Source: Agapanthus africanus (lineage: Eukaryota; Streptophyta; Magnoliopsida; Asparagales; Amaryllidaceae). From it: a stretch of 64,000 bases of DNA. Below are positions 22,003-31,958 of this stretch, piece by piece. Location of the stretch: NCBI GenBank assembly GCA_030015575.1, contig CM057339.1, forward strand, positions 778,798,809 through 778,862,808, given 5' to 3'. Position 1 is the stretch's first letter. Every line of letters starts with the position of its first letter. The notes beneath the pieces are model-generated. The model did no database searches, was not told the origin of the DNA, and was given only the letters and a program-made list of their open reading frames with translations. A program made the translations under genes and the position numbers.

Positions 22003-22014
22003 TGGTATCAGAGC
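22003..22014 (+). other. primer binding site, initiator Met tRNA
   Basis: TGGTATCAGAGC, the standard plant Met-tRNA primer site, four bases after the LTR end. Confirms plus-strand orientation. Confidence 0.92.
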
Positions 22015-22232
22015 GATAGGTTTTACCTTTTTGAGTGTAGGATGACCTTGGTAGATGGAGTAAGTGACTTAAGCAGGGTAACGTAGCATGTGTATGTCCG
22101 CGGCATACTTGCGAAACGGTACTCCGCCTAAGTGAATTTAGGATATACTTGCTTGAAATTCCTTTTTCAATTCCGTGTATCCTATGATTCTATTGCATTG
22201 TTCTTATTATCCTGTTTCCTGTACCGGCTACT

Positions 22233-22874
22233 ATGCCGCCGAAGGCTACGAGAGCGCAGAGGGCTGCCGCCCGAGATGAGATCCGAGCAGGCTCGTCCGA
22301 GACGAGAATTGAGCAGGGTGGCATGCCTACGCCGCAGGGAAAGACTGATCCGCCTTCCCCAGGCCGTATGGATAGGCTTGAGTCCGGTATGGAGGAGCTG
22401 CGACAAATGATGGGAGGCGTGCAGGAGCTACGACAGATGGTGGGATCCTTAGTAGAGGTTAATCGAGCGCAGAGATCGGATACTACTCCCCCTACGGTCG
22501 TTTCGAGACCGAGTCGGATTCGCACTGATATATTAGCACCTAGGCGTGTTCGCAGAGGTCGTGGCGGATTCTTTAGGGGCCAGTTGTATCGCCTTCACCC
22601 ATTTGGTCAGCAGCCATGGTTAGGATGTTTTTGGTGTGGTAGCCTACATCATCTTATCAGAGACTGTCCGGTGAGACGACAGGGAGAGGCGATAGTTCCA
22701 CATGTGACCTTACCGCCATCACCACCTCCTCCTTAGAGAGCTCTACTTCCTACCACTGGCGATGCTCCACGTCAGATAGGTGCACCCAGAGGCCGTGGAC
22801 GCGGCGGTCCTATCTAGAGGGGACGAGGAGGCCGAGGCCGAGGACAACCCACTATCGGTAGAGGACAGGCCCGA
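22233..22874 (+). pseudogene. gag: Tekay gag, shortened, two TAG stops
   Basis: Begins MPPKATRAQRAAARDE and includes an EELRQMMGG-type helix, then jumps to a basic RRGRGG stretch and one CCHC knuckle (CFWCGSLHHLIRDC). Only about 170 codons precede the first stop, and the central retrotransposon gag domain expected in this lineage is not visible, so its core is probably deleted. TAG stops at 22734 and 22815 interrupt the frame that otherwise runs into protease at 22875. The element would need Gag from elsewhere. Confidence 0.75.
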
Positions 22875-24887
22875 GTGTTCGCTTTGACACCGCAGGATGC
22901 GCAGACATCCAACGCCGTTGCGACAGGTACCTTTCCAGTTTGTTCTTTCGATGCACGGGTATTATTCGACCCAGGTTCCACGCATTCGTACGTATCTACA
23001 CACTTTGCACCGATGTTGGGCCATGAGTCGTCGTCGTTAGATCAGCCACCTGTTGTTATTACCTCAGTAGGCGAGTCGTTTGTCGCTCGTTTTGTGTTTC
23101 GATTGTGTTCCGTTCATATCGGGGAGAGGGATTCATCGGTTGATTTGATTCTTCTCGATATGTTGGACTTTGATGTGCTTCTGGGCATGGATTGGCTAGC
23201 CACTTGTTATGCTTCTGTGGACTGCCGTGAGAAAGCTGTCAGATTTAGCTTTCCGGGAGAGCCAATCCTTGTTATTCAGGGAGACCGCAGCGTCACCCTT
23301 CCCAGCTTGTTTTCGTCTCTTCACGCTGGTCAGCTCTTGCGGAAGGGATGTCAGGGATTCTTAGCGTATATTTGTGATACTCGAGCTGCAGAGGCTCCGT
23401 TGGACCGGGTCCAGATTGTTTGTGAGTTCCCTGATGTTTTCCCTGATGAGCTGCCTGGGCTACCGCCTGAGCGCGATGTTGAGTTCTGCATCGATTTGAT
23501 TCCCGGCTCGGGGCCTATTTCTATACCGCCTTATCGGATGGCCCCGGCAGAGCTTAGAGTGCTGAAGGATCAGTTGCAAGATTTGTTAGATAAGGGGCTT
23601 ATTCGACCTAGTGTTTCTCCGTGGGGTGCTCCAGTCCTGTTTGTCAAGAAGAAGGACGGAAGTTTGCGCTTATGTATCGACTACCGCCAGCTGAACAAGA
23701 TTACCGTGCGGAATAGTTATCCGTTGCCACGCATTGATGATTTGTTCGACCAGCTTCAGGGTGCGGGGTATTTTTTCGAGGATCGACTTGCGATCAGGGT
23801 ACCATCAGCTGCGAGTTCGACATGAGGATATACCGAGGACAGCTTTCCGCACGCGCTATGGCCACTATGAGTTTCTGGTGATGTCGTTCGGACTCACCAA
23901 CGCCCCAGCTGCATTCATGGATTTGATGAACCGTACATTCAGGCCGTATCTTGACTTGTTCATCATCATGTTTATCGACGATATTTTGGGTATTGCCGGA
24001 GCAGAGAGGAACATGAGCAGCACTTGCGGATTACGTTGCAGACTTTGAGGGAGCACCAGCTTTTCGCAAAATTTTCCAAGTGTGCATTCTGGTTGGATAG
24101 CGTCGGATTCTTGGGTCATGTGATTACGAGAGATGGCTTATGTGTGGACCCGAAAAAGATTGAGGCTGTTCAGCAGTAGCCCAGACCGACATCAGTTACG
24201 AAGATCCGCAGTTTCTTAGGCCTGGCTGGCTACTACAGGCGATTCGTTCAGGATTTCTCCCGTATTGCTGCACCTATGACCGGATTGACCCGGAAGGGAG
24301 TTCCTTTCGTTTGGACGGAGGAGTGCGAGCACAGTTTTCAGCAGCTACGGACTTGTTTGACTACGGCGCTGGTATTATCTTTGCCTTCAGGATCAGGCGG
24401 ATTCGTGGTTTACTGTGACGCTTCACGAGTGGGGCTAGGGTGCGTATTGATGCAGTATGACAGAGTGATCACGTATGCTTCACGGCAGTTGAAGAAACAT
24501 GAATAGAACTACCCCACTCACGATTTGGAGATGGCTGCAGTGGTCTTTGCACTTAAGATCTGGCGACATTACCTATACGACGAGTCGTGGCAGATATTCA
24601 CTGATCACAAGATCTTAAAGTATATATTTCAGCAGCGAGACCTGAATCTGAGACAGCGCCGTTGGATGAAACTAGTAAAGGACTACGATTACGAGATTTT
24701 GTATCACCCGGGCAAGACTAATGTAGTGGCGGATGCTTTGAGCGGGAGGCCCGGGGGTAGTCTATCCTATTTGCGCGCAGTGCAGAGGCAGTCGTCAGCA
24801 GATTAGCAGATTTTATGCGACAGCCGAGTTAAGTTCGAGTTCACTCAGACAGGAGGACAGCTCGCGCATGTTCGTGCACGCCTACAG
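22875..24887 (+). pseudogene. pol: Tekay protease, RT and RNase H (copy 2), frameshifted
   Basis: Open in one frame from 22875: aspartic protease ([12 protein letters not shown]), then RT ([23 protein letters not shown]) up to an extra T in the run at 23771-23776. The +1 change moves RT to a second frame ([22 protein letters not shown]), and a further frame change near 23985 follows. TAG stops lie at 24177, 24504 and 24804. RNase H is seen as [12 protein letters not shown] and VADALSGRP. Every one of these lesions is present in copy 1 where that copy is preserved. Confidence 0.9.
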
Positions 24888-26537
24888 TTGCTTGACCGTA
24901 TATATGAGGCACAGCGCAGCGATGACCGTTGTTCAGAGATCATGGCACAGATGGGACATGGCAGATTTTCCGAGTTCATGATTGATGATCAGGGGACATT
25001 ACGTTTTGGATCTAGACTGTGCGTACCAGATGCTGATGGATTGCGGCGCGATATTCTTGAGGAGGCATACCGATCGGTGTATAGTGTCCACCCCGGTTCC
25101 ACCAAGGTGTACCATGATATGAGAGAGACCTATTGGTGGGACGGAATGAAGAGGGACATCGTGGTGTTCGTATCGAGATGCCTGACTTGTCAGCAAGTCA
25201 AGGCCGAGCACCAGAGGCCCGCGGGAGAGTTGCAGCCTTTGCCCATTCCGGAGTGGAAATGGGAGAAGATTTCTATGGACTTCATTGTGGGTTTACCCAG
25301 GACCAGTCGAGAGTACGACTCCATTTGGGTGATCGTGGATCGATTGACGAAAGCGGCTCACTTCCTGCCAGTGAAGACGACTTTCGGATTTGCTCAGTAT
25401 GCCCAGGTATACATCGACGAGATCGTACGACTGCATGGAGTCCCGACGTGTATCTTGTCCGACAGAGGCACCCAGTTTACCATCCGACTATGGCAGCGAC
25501 TTCAGGAGGCATTGGGCACCCGTTTGAGTTTCAGCACAGCATTTCATCCGCAGACCGATGGCCAGTCAGAGCGGACTATTCAGACTCTCGAGGACATGCT
25601 CCGAGCGTGCGTTTTGGACTTTGGTGGTAGCTGGGATCGTCATTTACCGTTAGTGGAGTTCTCCTACAACAACAGCTTCCAAGACACTATTCAGATGGCA
25701 CCTTTCGAGGCATTGTATGGGAGGAGATGCAGATCGCCCGTCTGTTGGACAGAGCTCAGCGAGAGCAGTATATTGGGGCCGCAGTTTGTTGAGGAGACGA
25801 CAGCGAAGATACAGTTGATTCATGACCGGATGAGAGCAGCTCAGAGCAGGCAGAAATCATATGCGGACAGGCGCCGTCGCAGATTAGAGTTCGCAGTTGG
25901 CGACCATGTTTTTCTGAGAGTCTCTCCGATGAAGGGTGTGATGCGTTTTGGGCGAAAGGGGAAGCATAGCCCTAGATTCGTAGGTCCCTTCGAGATCCTC
26001 GAGCGTGTCGGCGCTGTTGCATATCGTTTGGCTCTTCCACCCAGCTTTCCCGATGTTCACCCCGTTTTCCATGTTTCGATGCTCCGCAAGTACCTTCACG
26101 ACCCTTCACATGCGATTCAGCACCCGACAGTCCAGCTAGAGCGCGACCTTTCTTTTGCAGAGCAGCCGGTGGCCATCCTGGATCGGCAGGTGAAGAAGTT
26201 GAGATCGAAAGTTATACCCACCGTCAAGGTCCTTTGGCGTGGCCCGAGCAGCGAGGAGGTCACCTGGGAGACCGGGGGCGAGATGAGGAAGAAATATCCC
26301 CATCTCTTTGAAGGTACGTGTAGCTATATTTTTAAATTCGGGGACCGAATTTCGTTAAGGGGGGAAGATTGTAGCGCCTTGAAAAGTCGTTTTGGAGTTT
26401 TCCCAAAAAACGGTGAAAATTTGGTATTTTTCCGTAAATCGTCTTTTTTGCTATTTTGCAGTTTAGGCCTAATTATAACTAATTTGATAGGTAATTACTT
26501 GTTTTTAGTATCTAATGAGTTACATATGAAATTCTGA
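24888..26537 (+). CDS. Tekay integrase with chromodomain-like tail (copy 2)
   Basis: Open 549-codon frame, the downstream part of the broken pol. Zinc finger (HPGSTKVYH, CLTC), catalytic core with D (MDFIVGLP), D (LSDRGTQF) and E (HPQTDGQSERTIQ), then the GPFEILERVG and HVSMLRKY region, ending in a chromodomain-like segment (VKVLWRG, VTWETGGEMRKKYPHLF). In chromoviruses this tail directs integration to marked chromatin. The ATG used is internal; no independent promoter is implied. The frame lacks a stop before the LTR, so its last 55 or so residues are encoded by the PPT and LTR. Confidence 0.85.
   Translation: MLDRIYEAQRSDDRCSEIMAQMGHGRFSEFMIDDQGTLRFGSRLCVPDADGLRRDILEEAYRSVYSVHPGSTKVYHDMRETYWWDGMKRDIVVFVSRCLTCQQVKAEHQRPAGELQPLPIPEWKWEKISMDFIVGLPRTSREYDSIWVIVDRLTKAAHFLPVKTTFGFAQYAQVYIDEIVRLHGVPTCILSDRGTQFTIRLWQRLQEALGTRLSFSTAFHPQTDGQSERTIQTLEDMLRACVLDFGGSWDRHLPLVEFSYNNSFQDTIQMAPFEALYGRRCRSPVCWTELSESSILGPQFVEETTAKIQLIHDRMRAAQSRQKSYADRRRRRLEFAVGDHVFLRVSPMKGVMRFGRKGKHSPRFVGPFEILERVGAVAYRLALPPSFPDVHPVFHVSMLRKYLHDPSHAIQHPTVQLERDLSFAEQPVAILDRQVKKLRSKVIPTVKVLWRGPSSEEVTWETGGEMRKKYPHLFEGTCSYIFKFGDRISLRGEDCSALKSRFGVFPKNGENLVFFRKSSFLLFCSLGLIITNLIGNYLFLVSNELHMKF
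26357..26369 (+). other. Tekay polypurine tract, copy 2
   Basis: AAGGGGGGAAGAT directly before the 3' LTR. In this copy it is also read as codons because pol does not stop first. Confidence 0.85.
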
Positions 26538-29500
26538 TCGTTTAAAATTTTTTCCTAATTTTTCAATTTTTTTATATTATTTTAAGCCGGTAAAAAAAAT
26601 ACATTAAATTAGCGATAAATACAAATTTAAATGGGCTAATTTTAATCTTTAAAATCATTTTAATTAAAATCTAATTGTAATATAAATTTTTATTATTTTA
26701 TTTCAAGTTTTAATGGGTTTTTATGATGGAAAACAAAAATATAATTTTTTTGAACTAAAACTTGCAAATATGAACTTGTGGGGGGTCTTTTGCATAGAAC
26801 CTTTTTGTATTCACTCCCACTCACCCCCACTCCCCAAGGCCGGCCCCACCACTGCTGAAGCAGCCCCCATCCCTCTCTTTTTTGACCTTAAGTCTTGTGA
26901 ATGAATGGTTTTGAATAGGATTTAAATATAGTATTTAGGTGGGGGTATTATGGTATTTTTGGGGGGGTTTTGACTAAGACTTTTTGCACCATCCCCTCAG
27001 ATCCCCCATCCCCCTCTCTCTCCACCGAATTCCTGCAGTTTGCAGCAGCCCCTCCCCCATTTTTTGCCTCATCTCTTTTCTTCATCAAAGTTAATCCAAA
27101 AATTGCTCCAAAAATCAACAATTTCCTTCACCATTTCAACACAAAACCTTGTTCTATCTCTTCTCAAGCCAAATTGGTTTAAATTTCGGAGAAAAGTGGC
27201 AACTTTGGAGGCTAATTGCAAGAGGTTCAAAACATGTGAGGTGAGAATTCTAATCTAATTGTTAAATTGTAGCTAAACTTGCTAAATTAGAACTTGAAAG
27301 TGTTAATTTTAGTGCTAATTTCTAATCTAGTTTTTTTCGTTCATGGTTTGAATTTAAACTAGGGTTTTAGAAAACATTAGTAGGTTAATTAAATCTATTT
27401 TGTTATCTAGTTATTTTGTTAGCCTAATCTAAGTGGTTAACTTGCCTTTTGGACTTTAAATTAGAGTTAAATTAGTGTATCATGTATGATTTGGGTTGGA
27501 TTTTGCTAAGTTTGAAAAATCAAGAAAGGGTTGTTTATGGAAACATAGGATTTGAAGCTTTGTAATGTGTTTTAATCAATGTGATTGTGGTTAACTAGTT
27601 ATGCGGTTGGATGTTATGCTAGGCTGTAGTCCCTTTTGTCGCAAATTGGCGATATTTGCACCGATTTTGGAATGCAAATGCTTACTAGTTTTGTTATAAA
27701 ATTATGTGGTGAATTATTTTTGATATCTTGATGATTGTAATGGCTTCTCCTACAACTTTTAGGATGTGTGAGTGCGGATTTTTGAGTGATCGGGTTTTAG
27801 CTTTCCCGGGCGACCAAATCGACGATTCTAGTTAGTTTTTGCGGTTTTCGTGTGTGTTCCGCGCACCTTGTGCACGTTGTGCCTAACTCGTGAGCATTGA
27901 TATTTTCATTTGGGATTTGAGTCATTTCATGATATGTAACCTTATATTTTGTATTGGTGCAAATTCCAGGTTCGGTCGCGGAGACTTCGGATGCGGCACG
28001 AAAAGGGAAAGCGGCGATTGGACGTAGCTAGCTAGGGATTTCTGTGAGTAGATGTAACATCTACGGGGGACTATCGTTTGGATGGCGCAAGTCGCCCGAT
28101 AGTTTAAGTAGTTAAAGATTTCTAGTAATATTAGTAACTACATCCATGCTTTATTTGACATACATATGCGAACCCATTCTATAGGACACCTGCACCATTG
28201 CCAGGGTTTTTATATGCAGCACGAGCACTATTCATGCGTACACACACGCCCTAGCAATTGCCATGCCACGACACTAGATAACTTATAATCTAGAATATTG
28301 TCACCCTATTTGATATCTAAACCTGTACTATTGCAATAAATCCTTAAAATAACATCGTAGAATTGCTATTCATGTGCATGTATATCATTATATCATTTGC
28401 TCATGCCTAGTCTATTAATCATACATTGTAACTTGAACATTAATACCATATGCATTCATTATCATTGACGTATGCATTCATGATGATTTCTTGAGATTTA
28501 TGATATTTCTGTATTTCGGGGGGAAGTTGCAAAATTTCTAAACTTATTACCCTTTTTAAAATATGCAAAATTGCGGTTTTCTAGTGATGTAAAGTGTCGT
28601 CCACCATGAGTTTGTTGTGGTTTTCAAGATCCGTGTCGAGGAGTGGAGGAACCGTCACGGGTACATGGTGGGCCCGGTAAGGTACCCTGGGGCAAGAGGA
28701 ATGTGTTGTTGACGTTGAGCCTGGCAGGGGATGGACTACCTACCGGTGACTGTTTTGGCACGGCGGATATCCAGAGGATACCGACCGTGGCCGCGAGATG
28801 ATGAGATATTGATATTTGAGATGGGTCAGCTGGACGGCTGAGGCCAGAGATACTTTGATATGAGATTTGAGACAGTTTTGAGGTGTCGTTGCTGGACACG
28901 GATTCTGGTTGATTCTATTGGTATTGTGCTGATATTTCAAAAGAGATGCCTAAAGGAAAAAGATGATTTCTTATATTTACACATGCAGATCACGAGTATA
29001 TTCATATTGCATACATACCTGCTATTATATCCTGCCATACCTGTATTATAGATGCTAGGATGCTTGTGTGCATACTTGTGATAGCCTCTATAGATGTTAT
29101 TTATTACTCACGAGCTGGCAACTCACCCCCGTTGTGCCACAGTCTTTTGTAGGTCCGCCCCGTCAGCACAGTAGCGGCGGGCTCACCGCTCATTTTACCT
29201 CTTTTGCCAGGACTCGAGGCTTTTGCTCGTAGGTGGGTTGTATTATTATTTTTGTACCACTTTGTATATTCTTTGTATCTAGAGTACTCCATCTACTGTA
29301 TCTACCAGTATTGTTGTATATTGACCTAGAGACGAGACTGTGAGATTTGTGGACTTTTCATGCTGTATTTTGGGGTCGAGCTCACTTGAGCCGACATGTT
29401 GCTTTTTACTTATGCTTATTTTGCACATTGCTGATTTACATTGCGTGGGATTTGTGACCGCCTTGTGGCGAAGAGCTAGCTCCCGCTTGGGGATGCCTTA

Positions 29501-29773
29501 TTTGTTGTATTCATATTTATTCTTGTTGTACCCATTTTGGGGGCCAGTATTTACAAAGGAGACTCTGGCGAAATTTTCGGAAAAATTGATATTGTTTTTA
29601 AAAAGGCTTGATATGACTCATTTGATAAACCCGCTTTCAATTGATTGGTTTTCTTTCATTCTTCTGCTTAATTGGTTTTGATTTCTGGGCTTTGGCTTAC
29701 TTATTTTACGGACGCCTTGAGACGTTTCGTAATTTAAGTGCCAGTCACGTTCCGTACCTTTCGGGTCGTGACA
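26370..29773 (+). mobile_element. Tekay 3' LTR
   Basis: LTR of 3,404 bp ending GTGACA at 29773. Differs from the middle LTR by a few dozen single-base changes at most, by eye well under 2%, suggesting recent origin. It is followed by CTATC (29774), a possible target duplication whose partner was lost with the left end of the tandem. Confidence 0.92.
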
Positions 29774-30225
29774 CTATCCCACGAGGTAGCGGTGACACCG
29801 TAGTTTAAAAGACCGGTTGCGTATGTTTTCTATGGAGATTAGGGTAAGAACTAAGAAAGGAAGGAAAAGAACCTAGAGGAAGAACCCTAGTTTCTTCCCG
29901 ATGGTACTAATCCACTTTATTAATTATTACCATAACACCTCATAGATCTTAATTAGGGCATTGAAAGCGGTGGGGAATATTGACTTTCCAAACTTAACCT
30001 AAACCTAACCCTAGCAAGATTTTAATCCTAGTCTCGATCAGCCTTAGTTTTTAGTGATAATCAATCCAACACTATTTGGAATTAACTCGTTAGAATAAAT
30101 TGAGAATACACAAAATCCCTGTAGACCGACCCGTACTCACCGGCTAGCTACCAAGCGACGCCATTCTTGATTGCGGTAATTAATTCTTTGATCACAAAAT
30201 CTCGCATCAATCACGGGGCATGACA
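29774..30225 (+). mobile_element. fragment of an LTR related to the Asp-primed element, inverted
   Basis: The reverse complement of this stretch aligns with the first part of the LTR at 54540-55010: compare CAATCAAGAATGGCGTCGC here with CAATCAAGAACGGCGTCGC there, and a shared GCTAGCCGGTGAGTACGGGT. It is more diverged than the two LTRs of that element are from each other, so it is an older relative. Cut on the left by the Tekay LTR and on the right by the copia LTR. No gene. Confidence 0.75.
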
Positions 30226-31944
30226 GAAGATGAAGCAAACACTCCACACTAGTGGGCTAGGCTAAAGTAGAATGGTGATGTGGGTTTGAATCTCACTTAA
30301 AAACCTTTTCTTCTTAATTTCTTCTCTTTCTTTTTAAACCCTAGAGAGCTTTGAGGAGTGAGAGGAAGAAGGAGATGTCTCAAGCTTGACTCAAGAGAAT
30401 TATTAATAACTCTAACTAAACTCAAGAGAGTAAGTGAGAGTCATGCCATGCTAAACTATGGTTACAAAATATCTAGATATTTTGTAACTTGAGTTTAAGC
30501 AAAACCATGGGCTAAAACCATAGGTAATTAAACCATGGTATTAATCCCATTTTTGCTTTTCTCAAATAATCAAAATATCTAAATATGTAACCATGTAAGT
30601 CTTGCATCGCCACCACCAATGTATCATCAACCGTGACACATGTATGCTTGCATGTGTGCATCCATATCAACATATACATACACTCATGCATGCATCATAA
30701 AGAAATAGGTTTTAATAAATGAGCTAATGGATTTAATATTAAATCAACACTTGATTTAATAACGCGGTCATATCACATACGACCCGTCCAATAGTTAACG
30801 CCCGATTAAAATACGGTATCCAATACACGCATTTAATCGAGCTCCCGCGCATATCTCATATGCACCCCACATCGTTTCGCCTGAGCTAGGAGACCCCTTT
30901 GTGGGACTCTAAGACTCGTCAATACGCTAGCAGTAGGCAGTGATCATATCACATGCCCACAAACCGTCAGTGGCACAAGCTGTACGTAACGGCTCCCAGG
31001 TATTGAGCGATCAGAAGAAACACAAGCAAACCTGCTAAAACTCCTGTCGAGCAACTGGTAACACTTACCGTACAGTTCGGTCTCTTCGTCAAATATGCTG
31101 CATATATGAGTCTAGGGATGGTATCGTCGACCCCAATAACCCAATAAATCATGCCGGTATATGGCTTATAACAGATCGAGAAACTACTGATAACACTTAT
31201 CAGTAAATCTCAGCAGCCTTGGCCAGGGACTTCCTGTTATAGCCAATCGTACATAGTGCAACATCAACCCCCAATACCATGAGAGACGAAACCCCTCCAA
31301 TCGCTCATTGCCTCCATGTGCCTCGGGACTGTACTAAAAATCCACCTGTTTGCACGACACAGTAGAGCCGTGGTAGGGTGGTGATCAAAGTACAGTGGGA
31401 GGACACACAAGACTCTATGACGATCTCGGGTCTACAGACTAACCTGTACCAGTGTTACCTGAGAATTGCTATTCAACGATAGATATAATACCACATAGGA
31501 GTTCTCGGCGAGTCCGTTCAGTGTACCTAGTTTCACTGAGCACCCGTATACGATCTTTGGTGTTACCACACCAATGGATATGGGATCATCCATCGCCCAT
31601 CATATGGGACAAGTAACGTATACGCTAGTCTACTCTGGTGATATCGATGCCCAATCTCAATACACCCACGACTAGGAACATTTCAAGGATATGCTCATAA
31701 ACTACACATGTCCTACCAGTATGATCCGCATCATAATCTCAGTAGTCAAGCATATCTTAAGGGCTATATCAACATGTACCAAATGAATGAAAGCATGATC
31801 AAACGAACATGTCAAGATAAAAGTGCAACCAGATAGCATACTATCATGTCGAGCAAGAATGTCCCCTAAATACATACACACACACACACATACCGGTACA
31901 TACACTATCATATAATGGCCTCTAGGGCATACATATATCCAACA
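30226..31944 (-). mobile_element. copia-1 3' LTR, truncated
   Basis: Direct repeat of 38832-40553, about 1.72 kb, ending ATCCAACA. It lacks about 300 bp at its left (U5) end relative to the other LTR. The minus strand has a purine-rich CAAGTGGGAGAT just before the LTR start TGTTGGATAT. By eye the two LTRs differ by a few percent, older than the Tekay or Asp-primed insertions. A CA dinucleotide run lies near 31875. Confidence 0.88.
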
Positions 31945-31958
31945 ATCTCCCACTTGCA

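Noticed and set aside
29990-30020. Telomere-like CCTAAACCTAACCCTA
   Set aside because: Only two or three irregular units inside an LTR fragment; not a telomere or interstitial array.
31860-31900. CA, TG and TA dinucleotide runs (also about 40486, 45455, 47308, 51433)
   Set aside because: Ordinary microsatellites, no further significance seen.
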